DNA from: Ziziphus jujuba
Lineage: Eukaryota; Streptophyta; Magnoliopsida; Rosales; Rhamnaceae
Assembly (NCBI RefSeq): GCF_031755915.1
Contig: NC_083387.1
Location: 14,467,001 to 14,531,000 of the forward strand
DNA: 64,000 nt
Direction: 5' to 3'
Below, piece by piece: positions 37,170 to 49,502 of this stretch; positions within the stretch are counted from its first letter, which is position 1; every line of letters starts with the position of its first letter. The position numbers and the translations under genes are program-made. The notes under the pieces are model-generated. The model ran no database searches. It was given only the letters and a program-made list of their open reading frames with translations, and was not told the DNA's origin.

Positions 37170-38000
37170 GGGTATCACATAAGCATGATTTTCATAATTT
37201 CAATATTATATTTTACTTATTAATTATTGAATCATATAAAAATTTAAAATTTAAAATTTAAAAAATAATCTAATATAAATTTAATGATATGTTAAAATTT
37301 AATTTAAAAAAATTAAATTTTATCAATATTCAATAATTAATAAATTATAATTTTAAATTTTATCTTTTTATATTAAATACTACCATGAGCTCTGATATTA
37401 AGAACTTAATTGGATATAATCATATATATATCAATTGGTCTATAATGCAAACATTCTAAAAATGATCATTTTTAAATAAATCATAATTAATATTATTATA
37501 AAAAAAACATTATGTTTTAAAAAAATATTGTCTTTATGGATATGACATGTGCGAGCAAAGTAGCATATCCATATATAAATATAGATATATAGATATGTTG
37601 TTAAGGTTGTAGGTTTTGATTACTGTCTGGAAACACCTCAAAATAAGGTGTCCTAGATTGAATTGACTTTTTAATTTAGCATGAAATGAATCATCAAATT
37701 CAAACCGAAAAGAAATAAATCGTCCCAAAAAATTTAAAAAAGAAAAAAAAGAAATAGAGAGAGGAGAAAAGAACTTTTGTTTTTTTGTAATAAAAGGAAA
37801 GCACTTTGGAAAAAGCTGAGATTGTCATTTCAGTATTTGATCATTTGAATTTTTACGTTTAATCATTTTTAATATAATCGTATTTTATTATTAGTTTTTT
37901 TTAATTACTTTAAAGTATTAATCAATCAAATTAGTTAATTAAGATGAAAAAGAAAAGGGCGAGGATCCAGTGGGATTGCAAATAGTGAGATAGAGGAAAC
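34030..38000. other. AT-rich intergenic spacer upstream of the cyclin gene
   Basis: Poly(T) runs, (TA)n at 34904-34929, a (TA)n(GA)n compound repeat at 37134-37170, and two copies of the dispersed TA-flanked repeat (about 36110-36310 and 37170-37420). A moderately GC segment at 34270-34330 and another at 35380-35540 show no recognisable gene. Open frames are low complexity. Confidence 0.5.
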
Positions 38001-38062
38001 CTGGGGGCCATGTGATTCAACCATACCAACACATTAAACCACAGCTGCAAACCTCTTCTGTC

Positions 38063-38092
38063 TCCCTCACTCTCTCTCTCTCTCTCTCTCTC
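38063..38092 (+). repeat. (CT)n tract in the cyclin promoter/leader region
   Basis: Pure CT repeat, followed at 38218-38242 by a (GA)n tract. Both lie upstream of the cyclin start; a TATATATTTATA box at 38190-38201 lies between them and could position transcription near 38220. Confidence 0.65.
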
Positions 38093-38302
38093 CAAACGGA
38101 AACGGAAAGAGAAAAGAGAGAGGGAAACAAACACCCTCTCTGTTCACAGTCTCACAAACAAACAAAGAAATTGAAAAGAAAAGAAAAACATATATATTTA
38201 TACATATAGATATTTATTGAGAGAGAAAGAGAGAGAGAGAGGTGGCAATAATCAATGAAAAAGGAGAAGACTATGTCATACCCAAACCCATAAAGCCAAG
38301 CC

Positions 38303-38437
38303 ATGTCCAAACCCATTTCCATTTCTTCCACTCTCAATCCGCTCCGCTACCCTCTCCTTGCCAATGCCGTCAACTCCGTTATCTCTCCGTTGAACCATCT
38401 CTCTCTCCGTTACCTCCTCAATGTCGTCCCCTTCTAG
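38303..38437 (+). other. Upstream ORF (44 codons) overlapping the cyclin start
   Basis: ATG at 38303 with G at -3, open for 44 codons to TAG at 38435-38437, and out of frame with the cyclin ATG at 38421, which it overlaps by 17 nt. Two shorter upstream ORFs also lie in the leader: 38255-38293 (12 codons) and 38364-38393 (9 codons, in the cyclin frame but stopped). They matter only if the transcript starts upstream of them, which the TATA-like box at 38190 would allow. Overlapping upstream ORFs usually lower translation of the main frame. Confidence 0.5.
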
Positions 38438-38866
38438 CCTCTTCTGCTCCGAGGACGCTGCCGACATCGTCTCCTGCGATGCCGACACGTGGATCTCCCA
38501 TTCTTCATCGTCATCGTCGCCGCCGTCGTTGTCGTCATTGTCAACTTATTCTTGTTCGCCGTCCGATCAGATCAACGTCGACAGACTCATCAACTCCGAA
38601 CCCGACCACATGCCCGACCCGGATTACGTCAGGCGTTGCCGTGATCGTTCCGTCGACGTTGCTGCTCGACAAGATTCCATCAACTGGATCTTGAAACTTC
38701 ATGCGCATTACCATTTCAGTCCGGTGACGGCTTTTCTCTCCGTCAACTACTTCGACCGGTTTCTCTCCTTCCATTCTCTTCCGGTAATTTGGAAACTCAA
38801 AGTTGTCGTTTCTTCTGTTTGTTTTCCCCTAGAAAGTTTTGGCCCCCTTTTTTTCTGAGAAAATTC

Positions 38867-38908
<42 letters not shown>

Positions 38909-39983
38909 TGTGTTTGCTCATTTGCAGCAACCGAATGGATGGCCGTTTCATCTACTATCAGTGGCGTGTTTGTCTTTAGCGGCGAAGATGGAAGAACCTC
39001 AGGTCCCACTTCTCTTGGACCTTCAGGTTTTCGAGTCCAAATACGTTTTCGAGCCGAAGACGGTTCAGAGAATGGAGCTCTCAGTCATGGCCACTCTCAA
39101 TTGGAGGTTACGCTCCGTCACGCCCTTCGATTTCATCGACTATTTCATTTCCAAACTTCCTCCTCCTTCTTCCACTTCCAGTCATGACTTTTTCATCCGG
39201 GTCTTCTCCGCTTCCTCGGATCTCATCCTCAGCACAACCCGTGGTACTGTTACCCGAGATCCAATAACCCATTACCCACTTTCATACCCGTTTCGTTTTT
39301 CTGTTACTTTATTAAATTCCATTTTTTTTTTTTTGTGTTTATTTTTACAGTGATCGATTTTTTGGGTTTTTCGCCGTCGACGATCGCAGCGGCTGCTGTA
39401 CTATGCGCCGCCGGCGAATTTTGTGACAATTCCGAGGGAGTGAGCCCAGTGACGGCGTCGTTTCATGAGAGAGTAAACAAAGTATATATTGTGGCCTTGA
39501 GAAAAGTTTTCTGGTTTTGTTGGGTTTGCATTGTAAATTAAAATATATTTGTTATTTTTAGTTTTTAGAGAAATTGAAAATTCGAAGAATTTGAAAAAGA
39601 AAAAGAAAAAGAAAAAAAAAAAAAAGAAGGAAAAAGAAAGAAAACATCGGAAGCTGCGTAAAAATGTAAAAATCTTTGGCTTCTTAACAAATTTTTTTTT
39701 TTTTTGGATTTTTATTTTATTTTATTTTATATTTCAATGGGGACAGGAAATGGTTAGAAGCTGTCACCAACTAATGGAGGAGTATCTGATCGACACGTGT
39801 CCCGCAGCGGGCCATAAAAGGCAAAGAGTTCAACCGGCGGCGCCTCCCAGTCCAGTCGGCGTCCTCGACGCGGCTGCTTGTGTTAGCTGTGACACGCGCT
39901 CCGAGACTGCTGGCTCTACCAGCCAAGTCGAGCCGCCACCTAAGCGGCAGCGATCCTCTGCCCCGGATGTACAGCAGCAGTAG
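38421..39983 (+). CDS. CYCD: D-type cyclin, 4 exons, 348 aa
   Basis: Exons: 38421-38783, 38928-39243, 39351-39481, 39747-39983; all introns are GT-AG and the joined frame is 1047 nt. D-type cyclins bind and activate CDKA in the nucleus and drive G1/S by phosphorylating retinoblastoma-related protein. Evidence: LFCSE at residues 7-11 is the LxCxE Rb-binding motif; the cyclin box follows (DSINWILKLHAHYHFSPVTA, LSVNYFDRFLS, LLSVACLSLAAKMEE, KTVQRMELSVMATLNWRLRSVTPFDFI), then the C-terminal cyclin fold (SPSTIAAAAVLCAAGE). The tail has PPSPVGVLDAAAC, known from CYCD2/4 members, a basic KRQR and a Ser/Pro-rich end. The core reads closer to CYCD1, so the clade is unresolved. Four exons is fewer than I expect for CYCD1/2/4. 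The start codon has a weak context (T at -3). Confidence 0.95.
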
Positions 39984-40220
39984 ATAAGACCCACCCCTTA
40001 TATATATTATATAAATTATATTTTCTCTCTTTATTTTTCTTCTCATCTTTTGTTAAAGAGAAAGAGGGAGAGAGAAGAAATTTTTTTTAATTTAAATTTA
40101 TTATTAGATTTTTTTTTTTTTTGTCCTTTTCGTTGCCATCCGTCGTCGTTTACGACGTTTAGTATAAAAACTACAAAGTTTGGAGTCGAGGGTAAAAATT
40201 CTGAGGCTAGATAGATTTTT
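39984..40220 (+). other. Cyclin 3' flank, probable 3' UTR
   Basis: After the TAG, AT-rich sequence with (GA)-rich and poly(T) stretches and a less AT-rich patch at 40120-40180. No clear polyadenylation site can be assigned. Confidence 0.35.
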
Positions 40221-43200
40221 GTTATTTTATTATTCCAATATTATCAAGCTTTATTTATTTATATACACTTTAATTTGTTTATTATAATATATATATATAT
40301 ATATGTATTTTTAGGTACTATTTTATTGTGAGGGAAGGTTTAATGATGCTTCAATAATTCTTCCAGAAGCAATTTCAACTCAATCATCTCTGCATGAAAT
40401 CCAATAAGGCCATAAATAATGGAGTGCTTTTTTTTCACTTTCGAGATTTTTTTTAATTTTAAATTATTATTTACCAAAATACCCTTGTCACATCTTAATA
40501 CTCTCAAGCTGTGTTTCCCGCCAAGGATTTACCATAGATTTTGGTTTGACCACCGTTTCACTGAAGATTTTCTCCTTGATAAACCAGTCATGTCCGACAG
40601 ATGTCTTCGTAGGGCGCGTGTTTAGTAAGTAGACGTTGTGGTTGGTCCATCTGTATGGTTCATATCCGGAACCTTTTGGTACCTTGAAACTTTTAACTTC
40701 TAAAATTTCTTTTCTAATTGCCAAAAAAAAAAATTTTAATAATATTATTCAAAATTTGCATCTATTTTTTTTTTTTTTTGTGGGGGTTTAAACGTGTATT
40801 TTCGTACAGACTATTTATTTTAAGGACAATTTCCATTTAATAGGAAAAACTTGATAGAGAAATTGGACACAACTTAAAAAGGAAGATTTTTGTGATGTAC
40901 TCTAATTTATATGAACTTTATGTTTATTGGGCAAAAGTAGATAAACATCTTTTCTAGTTCAATTTTTTTTTAACGTATACCTTATTTTTTTATCAAAAAA
41001 TTAACTTTTTTTCTTTAATTATTTTTGTATTTTTAAATCTTTTATTAAAAAAACCTCTTTTTTAAAAAAAAAAAAAAAAAAAAAAACCCTATCTATAGAC
41101 ATAATATGAAATCTGACTATGAAATACAGGTTAATTTTTCTAATAACAAAAACTTTTACGAAAATGTTTTTAAAGGAATATTTTATAAATCTATTTGACA
41201 TAAATAATAAAAGGAAATTTTAATTGGGAAACAAAATTAACATTCAGGGAAAAGATGATACTTGTGGATATGAAAAACATTCTCAACACCTAACCTAAAA
41301 AGAAAAAGAAAATCTTTTATATTTATAATATTGATTATCAAAATTATTAAAAATTGCTAACTACTCATCCAATTAAAATTTTAATTTTAAATCATTAATT
41401 GATTTAATATTCTCAATACTCTAGTGGTTCTACATTTTATGTTAAGGTCGTTTACCTTCCAACTAAAATTAAAAAGGCCAAAAAAGATTGCAGTATCCAA
41501 TAATTAAAAGCTGCATGTGAAAATTAAAATAATAGTAATAAAAACTAAAAAGGTGTTTGTGCTATTTATCATATGTAAAATAAGGTTTGGAGGGGAGGGA
41601 TGGGAGTATGACATAGGCATGACGTAGAGATGCCACGCAACACAAGAGAAGGTTACAAGAAAAGGGGAAATGGAGGGAAAGAAGGTGAGTGGAAGGGGTT
41701 GTGGGAGACAGAGAGGTGAAACAAATCATAGCCGTCCAGGTGGAAAGAAAGAGTGGTGGAGTGAGGCAAACATTTGATTTGATAGGTGGAGGCCACGCCA
41801 CGTCCCATCACCTAGGAGCTTGTACGGGAACAAAAAATTAACAAAACTAGATCCCTCTGCCCCTACCACCATTTTTTTTTAATTATTATTATGGTTATTG
41901 TTTTTAAATTTTTTTCCGTTTGATGTTGGAAAAAAAAAAAAAAGTATTGATGTAGTTACAAAATTTGGATACTTGATCAATAAAATTAGAACCATTTAAA
42001 TTTTTGACTAGATTTTGTTTATCAAAATGATGCTATAGCATGAGGTTAATGATCAACAAAAACCTATATTTCATTACCCAAAAAAAAAAAAAATTATATT
42101 ATAAATTAATAAAAAGTGATCTAATATAATAATATCATATCAATATCATTTTATATATAAAATTTGATAAACAAGTTCCATTTTTGTTTAATATTGCAAT
42201 ATGCATGAAATAGTTTATCAAAATAATATGACATGGGGATGATTTTTTATTATTTAAATTATTATTTGATAATATGGTTTATTTTTAATTTTTATTTTTA
42301 CCTAATTACATAAAATTTGTTTATGTTAATTACTAGTTAAAATTTATTGAATATCTAAGGTAGCTATAAAGTTATAATGGAAGACAAAAAACATAAATAA
42401 CAAAAAAAAAAAAAACAAAATTAATTTTTTTCTCCTTAAAATTTTTAGTTATTTAAGATGTCAAACAAATTATAACTACCATTAATTAACATTTGACATA
42501 AACAAATTATATATAATTATGTATAAAAAAATAGAAAATAGAAAATAAAAACTACAAACTATAAACTATAAACTAAACAAATTATCAAACAATACCTAAA
42601 AGTAACTTAGATATGAATGAGTGAACTTTTAAATAGATAAGTATAATTAAAATAAATTGATAAAATAATGTTGTATTATTTGGTAAATTTTTTGATGAAC
42701 TATTTGATGTGTCTATTATTTTTCTCTAATATTATTTATTTTTATGGGTAAAAAAACTCGTATGCTATTGTTTTACAGATTATGCCACAATACTAAAGAT
42801 TTTCGATTTTAATTGCATGTAATTATGGCTGTTATATAGATGAAATGGTGTAATCTCTTGTTTGGCGGAGAGAGTTGTTTCTATTTTTGGGTTTCAGCGT
42901 TCTAATTATTTTAATTAAGTTTGTATAATTTCTCCTTTCAAAAGTATATATATATATATATATATTTCATTGTCTAGATAGCAATATTTAATTAAAAAAA
43001 ATCAAATAGATAGCAATATATTCACTAAAAAAAATTAAATAAATAGCAGAATAAAATTTTAGAGTTAAGTTCGGAGATATTTTGCAAGAAAAAATTTATA
43101 AATATAATGTTGTTAACGAGTGTGAGTGTGGTTGGCTTAGTTGTGTGCTTTTACATTTTTAAAGTCATAGATTCAAATTGCCAATCACCTCTTCCTTTAG

Positions 43201-44700
43201 ATTTAGGAAAATTATTATAATTCTAATAAAAAATACATAATGTTGTGGCATCGTAAAATTTTGGAGTACATTCTGGTTTGAAACTATTAATCGTGATTTT
43301 TTTTTTTTTTTGGGTAATTAAAGGTTATGGATTAGCGCATATATATATATATATAACAACAAAAAGAATTTCTTTTAAAAGCTAAAAAAAATAAAATAAA
43401 ATAAAATTTAAAAAAGCTTTATCTTGCTTTGAAAAAGATATTTGCTCACTTCCTTGTCTTGTCTTTTGTCATGTTACTTTCAACTTCTCTTTGACTATGC
43501 ATGATCTGTAGTTCTATACCCTTTTCTTTCTTCTTCTTTTTCTTCCAATTTTTTTTTTCAATCTTTAATAATTTCTTTTATATATTTTATATAGTAATCA
43601 TGTTCACTGCAATCTAAACTTTATTTAAGCTCATCAAACCTTATTATTTATTATTATTAATAATTATCATCAATTTATATAATAAATTTTAATTAGAAAT
43701 CTTTAATTTTATTATATTTTATATTAAATTTTAAAAATAAACATTTTAATAATAATTATTTAAATTGCAATTTAACAAATAAGCTTTATCGGTGATTATC
43801 CAATAATGGAACAAATAACAGTTTTCTTTGGGAATATGATAACATGTAGCAGTTCAACAAATGTATGGTTAAGATTAACTTTTCTCTTATTTTTTATTTT
43901 CTTTAACTTCCAAATAATGTTTTTTTTTTTGCCATGAATGAGTGTAATTAATACATATATTTATGATCTCAATTTAATCTTTTTTGTAATAAATGAAAGC
44001 AATTAATATATAAATCTACCCTTTTTTTTCACTTGTTGATTTTTTTTTTTTTTCATAATAGTGATATCCATCAGTATGAACTTTTAAAACTTAAAACCAA
44101 CAAGAAAAAAGAAAAAAAAATTTAACAAATCTCCAATACTTAAGTTTTTATTCAAAATTTTGTTTTTGTTAAACTATATATAGATTTTCATCCCTAAAAA
44201 TGTTGTTGGAGTTGGGAAGTAAACTTACGCGAAAAATCAAAAAGTAGAAAAACATAAATAAAGATAAAAAAAATATACAGAGAATCTCAATGATAAGCTT
44301 TCTTTGGGTATGAAAATTTTTATTAAGTTTGGTTATCTTAGATGGTATGCCATTCACATCTGGAAGATTATAAATTTAAAATAATGGATAAAATTATTAT
44401 AAATTTATGAAAACTTTTAAAGTTAAATAAAAAAAGAAATTAAAGGAATAAATATTTCCCATTAATTTGTATGATGGCACATGTCATTAAAATATGTGAA
44501 TAGAATAATAAATAATAGGGTAAGTATCATTATATCACTCCCTAATTTGCTATTTTTTCGACGCCTACGTGAAAAATTTCATTATAGCATCCTTACAATT
44601 TGCTTATGTTTCATTGTAACACCATTTTTTCAAACTCTTAATCAAAGAATTAGAATTTGATCCTTTACTTGCTTTTTGACTTTTTTTTCACTTATATATA
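40221..44700. other. Intergenic spacer with two less AT-rich patches
   Basis: Mostly AT-rich with (TA)n at 40290-40305, 42945-42965 and 43338-43355 and poly(A) at 41068-41085. A patch at 40490-40690 has balanced composition and a 78-codon minus frame without recognised motifs. A purine-rich patch at 41585-41820 includes ACGT-type words (CATGACGTAG, GCCACGTCCC) and CCGTCCAGGTGG and could be an isolated regulatory or transcribed segment. No gene is supported. Confidence 0.45.
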
Positions 44701-44743
44701 TATATATATATATGTATATATTTGATTTCTAAGAACACTGGGG

Positions 44744-45740
44744 TAAGGGTGAGTATAGACTAGATTGGTTCGGTTTTGTACTAAAATACAATTCAATCCA
44801 TACTGTTCAGTTTAAGTAATATAAAATCCAATTCAAACCATTGAAAGCTTCAAATCTAAATCAAACCAAACTATTTATGATCGGTTTGATTTGAATTGGT
44901 TAATCGGTTTGAAACTTATAAGTCTATTAATATATAATACAAATTTGGGACGGACCATGTGGTGGTGCCGAGTCTTGAAGAACAGAGAATGAATTTGGTA
45001 GTGGACCTGGTGGCAGCGGCGACAAGCATGTTTAGGGTTTCATATTTTTATTTGGGAATTGGAAATTGGGGATATGTTACAAAAATATTAAAAATTAATG
45101 GATATGTTAAAAAAAATATAAAAAGTTAATATATAAGAATAAAAAAAATATAAAAATATATAATTTTTTGATTATATAATATATGGCTTAGATTGGATTG
45201 GGTTGCATTGGGTTTATATCTTCAAACCATTGAAAGCTTCAAATCTAAATCAAATAAAACTATTTATGATCAGTTTGATTTGGATTAGTTAATCGGTTTA
45301 AAATTTATAAATCTATTAATATATAATACAAATCTGGGACGAACGTGTGGTGGTGCCAAGTCTTGAAAAACAGAGAACGGACTTGGTGGTGGCGGCGGCA
45401 AGCATGTTTAGGGTTTCATATTTTTATTTGGGAATTGCGAATTGGGAATATGTTACAAAAATATTAAAAATTAAGGGATATGTTAAAAAAATATAAAAAA
45501 TTAATATGTAAGAATAAAAAAATATAAAAAAATATAATTTTTTAATTATATAATATATAGTTTGAATTGGATTGGGTTGGATTGGATTTATATTTTCAAC
45601 CCTAAACCAATCCAATCCAAATAATTTTTGATATTTTTGAACCCAACCCAATCCAATTTATATAAAATTCCAATCTAAACCACTAAAAATGGATTGGATT
45701 AGACGGGTTGAACAGGTTGGATTGAATTTTGTCCACCCCT
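44744..45740. mobile_element. TIR-type element (~1 kb) with 9-bp target duplication and internal duplication
   Basis: Left end TAAGGGTGAGTATAGA; right end reverse-complemented AGGGGTGGACAAAATT. Flanks are ACACTGGGG (44735-44743) and ACATTGGGG (45741-45749), a 9-bp duplication with one mismatch, as Mutator-type elements make. The body is full of GGTTTGGATTGG/CCAATCCAA words in both orientations. There is also a roughly 388-bp tandem duplication (starts 44834 and 45222, each TTCAAACCATTGAAAGCTTC). No transposase is seen, so it is non-autonomous. Confidence 0.6.
44834..45610. repeat. ~388-bp tandem duplication inside the TIR element
   Basis: Both copies contain, in order, ATTGAAAGCTTCAAATC, GGTTTGATTTG, TATTAATATATAATACAAAT, GTGGTGGTGCC, AGCATGTTTAGGGTTTCATA and GATATGTTA(C/A)AAAAATA. 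Copy 2 starts at 45222. Several substitutions separate them. Confidence 0.85.
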
Positions 45741-45749
45741 ACATTGGGG

Positions 45750-48381
45750 GGCGAAAAACAAACAAACAAGAAATAAGTATATACACTTCTTTCTAAAATG
45801 GCTAAAATGTTTAAAATATTGTTGTTGAAATTTGCCTTCCTCAATTTTAACCAAATAACAATAATAATAATAATAAATCATATATAATCATGATTGTCTC
45901 AAACACAAATTTAAAAATTAAGCTTAATACATTTAAAACATTTTTAAAAAAAATTAATTAAGAGTTTGATTATATTATATTATTTATTAATTTTCAGTGT
46001 TCTTTATCCTTAAAAATATGTAAAATAGTTTTATTAAATGAATGGTAAATGAGTTAAATTTTAACTTTATTATTAAAAGTTTCAAAAATGGTATTTTATT
46101 AAAAGGAAAGTGAAACATGAAGAGGTTATAATAATATTTTCAAGATAAAAATATAGTATTGAAAAAATAGCAAAGTAAAATGGGTTGTAATAATATTTAC
46201 CCTAAATAATAAAATAATTGAAGTCATTTATTTATTATTTATCATATGTTATCATATCCTCAAAAAGTTAAATGAGAGGAGGATCTTGTTAATGATAATA
46301 TATATACTATTCTTTTTGCCCTCTTTTTGTTCTATTTTCATTTTCAGCTGAGTTGTAGCTCTTCTGTTTAAAAAATATAATAATGTTAACTAAGTTTGTA
46401 TTTTTTTTTCTTTCTTTTAATCTTTTATTTTTATTAAGAGATAGTTCAACGGCATTAAACATATATAGTGTAAAAAAGTGTAAAAGTAAATTAAATTAAT
46501 ATTTTTCCTAAGAAATTATTAAAAGTAATTTATAGGGTGTTTCCCCCAAAATTTTTTTTTTAAATGTTTTTTTTTTCCACTCTCATTGACCATTATCATG
46601 AGGTTGGGGGTCAATTTGTTTACGTGTCTCTCTGTGATATATTCAAATCATGGATTTTGGTGTTTGATGGAAATATGAATTGGAACAAGGATACAAATTG
46701 CAAACAATTATTTTTCCATTTCATACCCCTCATTCTCCCAAGCAATTATTTTCCTGTGTAACTTTACCTCAATAACATTTTTATCTTGATTTAACCCAAA
46801 AAAAAGAAAAATTTGCTCTCTGAAAACGGTTTAGTTTCTCACATTTAAATCTGACCTGCCCAAATCTTCCATTTATTACCATTTCAATCATTTGCTGAAA
46901 AAATATAGATATTTTTAATATATTAAATTTATTTATAAATAATATGATAGATAATTTGATAATATTTAATTAATTTATTTTTTAATTTAATTATCCATTT
47001 AAAAATTTATTTTATATTTAAATTATATAAACATATCAATTAATAATATTTTAATATATATTAGTTGGTAATTAAAATTAGTAAATATTTTACTGTCTGT
47101 AATATTATTAATTTTTTTTATATGAATGGCTGGAAAAATATATTTATATGTACACATATATTTATTCATTTATTTTTTTGATAATAGTACATAAAGACAC
47201 ATATATATTTGCAATGAGTGTTCAAATCATATGGTGCACCAAACTATTTATAGTTGAACATTTGAGAATTTTTTTTATAAAATTTATATTCTAAATCTTT
47301 AATATTGCATGTAATTATTGGCTCCTAAATGAATGAATAAAAGGGTGTTACTGTTAGGAGTAAAATTTTCACTATCCTTTTTTTTTTTTTTTTGGGTATT
47401 AAAAAAAGAAAAAAATTTGTGGCTGGGATATCGTTCTGAAGCGTTGTCAAGGTGGGTCACATATCCAGGCTGTATGTAAAGGTTAAAAATGGGCCCCACC
47501 TACCCCATTCCACGTCATCCCAACACTAATTTTGTTCTATCATATTTTATTATTATTATCAATCTTTTCCTGCAGTGCAGGAACAGCATATGAAAGAAGT
47601 GTATGCAGCAGGGAAACAAGATTGAATGTACATGTGAAATCTGGGCTTGGTGGGGTTAAGAAATGTGTCCCAACAGGCCCACAAGTGTGTTAGAAGACCC
47701 TCTACGAGGTAGAAAGAGAGGGAAGGTGAAAAAAAAAGAAGGGTCCGACCCTTTTTATAGGACAAAGGACTACTCGAAAGAAATAGGGAAGAAGCCAATG
47801 GAAGAGACAAACCAGCATTAACAACCTTCACTAGAACCACACCAACCCGCCTATGACTTTACATATATATATATATGTGTGTGTGTGTGATTCAAGGGTC
47901 TCTGAGAGACCCATTTTGGGGGTTGGTTGGATTGTTACTGTCCGGTGGTGAGCCACAATGAGTGCCCCACCACCATTATTCAATGTTTTGAGGGTGTTTT
48001 CAGGTTTTTGTTCTGATGGACAGCTGCTTATTAGGCATAATATCACTATTTCCTAGTTCTGGTAGTTGCAACTATTCCGAATCTTATTCTGTCAATTGCT
48101 TTGGTGTTTTTCAGCAACAATTTATGTGTTTAATTGCAAGGTTCTCGTGTAGCTGTTTTTTTGGGTACCCTTTTTGTTGTTTATTTTGGAATCTAATCTA
48201 CAGGCACAAGTTGTACAAAAATATGAAATAAATAAACTTTTAAAGAAATAAGTATTATTAACCCAAGTAAGGTAAATATCATTACAATCCTTTTTCTATT
48301 TTACAATTTTTTCAATACTACATTTCTACATTTCTATTATAAGAAAATATCAATTATAACCTTCTCACATTTCACTTTGTT

Positions 48382-48414
<33 letters not shown>

Positions 48415-49502
48415 GCACCATTTTTCAAAAACTTTTAATAATAAATTTAAAATTTGATCTATTTACCCTTATTTAATGAAATTTTTTTGCATATTCCTAA
48501 AGATAAAAAATAATAAAAAATAATAAATAAAAATAAAAATAATCAAACTCATAATTAATTTTTTTTCTTTTAAGCAAAATATATATATATATATATAGTT
48601 TCAAATTTATTATATATATATATAGTTTCAAATTTATTAGGCTAACGCTTGAATTTGTGTTAGAGACAATCATGGTTATTACATACAACTTGTTTTTATT
48701 TTTTTTCCTTTTTTAAATAGATTGGAGAAGGAGAAATTTACCATCACTATTTTTCAAATTTAGCAATTTTTAAAGAAATATGTATATGCATTTATGTGTG
48801 TGTTTGTTTGTTAGTTTTCAAAATTCTTAGAAATAAAAAAAACAAAAAAAAAAAGTTTCCAAAAAACGGTAAATGGGTCATATTTTAATTCAATGGGTAA
48901 GAGTTTAAAAGAAAAAAAAGCTGTTATATTAAAAAACAAAAGTAAAATATAGGGAATTGTAATGATTTTTTTCATAATAAAAATATAGCATTAAAAAAAT
49001 AACAAATTACGGATATTAATATAATATTTACCCTATTAAATAAAATAATAACTTATTATTTTATTTTGTCCGTTCATTAGGAAAACAACTTAGTGCAGAT
49101 ATAGTATTTTATTAATTTGGAATGGGATGTGAATACAAAGTAAAAAGGCTATCTAGATAAGATCATAAGAGAATATCAGACAATCCAACATGATAATTTC
49201 CTTCGTATGACATTGGATTTCCATAAATTTTTATCCTAAGTTAAAGAAACTAGGAATGGGTAAAAAATGAAATTTTGTTATTTTTATTAAGTGAAAGATC
49301 CAAAATTGCTCAGGCACGAAAATCAACAGCTCCTTTTCGGTTCCTTGGTAGGTTTTGTTGTTTTTGGCACTTGACATTATTGGTTCATGCACAACCCACG
49401 TTTTAAAAAAAAAAAAAAAAAAAAAAAATCAGACTTGATGACTTTTAAATTCCTCATGGTTTGTTGGTATAAAACATGAAAATGAATTTGGTATAAAAAA
49501 TG
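45750..49502. other. Intergenic spacer with one promoter-like patch
   Basis: AT-rich except 47425-48060, which has balanced composition and plant promoter-type words: GGGCCCCACC and CACGTCATCC near 47490-47520, then a T-rich region and a short weak hairpin GGGCTTGGTGGG/CCCAACAGGCCC near 47641-47681. The minus frames at 47559-47840 and 47831-48046 look composed but match nothing I know. This could be a non-coding RNA gene or an old gene fragment. The rest is (TA)n and poly(A/T). Confidence 0.4.

Noticed and set aside
38242..38694. 150-codon plus frame overlapping cyclin exon 1
   Set aside because: It starts with GTG, not ATG, and is an out-of-frame shadow of GC-rich cyclin exon 1.
43110..43200. 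tRNA-like stretch ending in GATTCAAATTGCC
   Set aside because: No matching acceptor stem, D-arm or anticodon arm can be drawn.
47641..47681. Short hairpin GGGCTTGGTGGG/CCCAACAGGCCC as a microRNA precursor
   Set aside because: The stem is only about 12 bp with mismatches and no known microRNA sequence is present.
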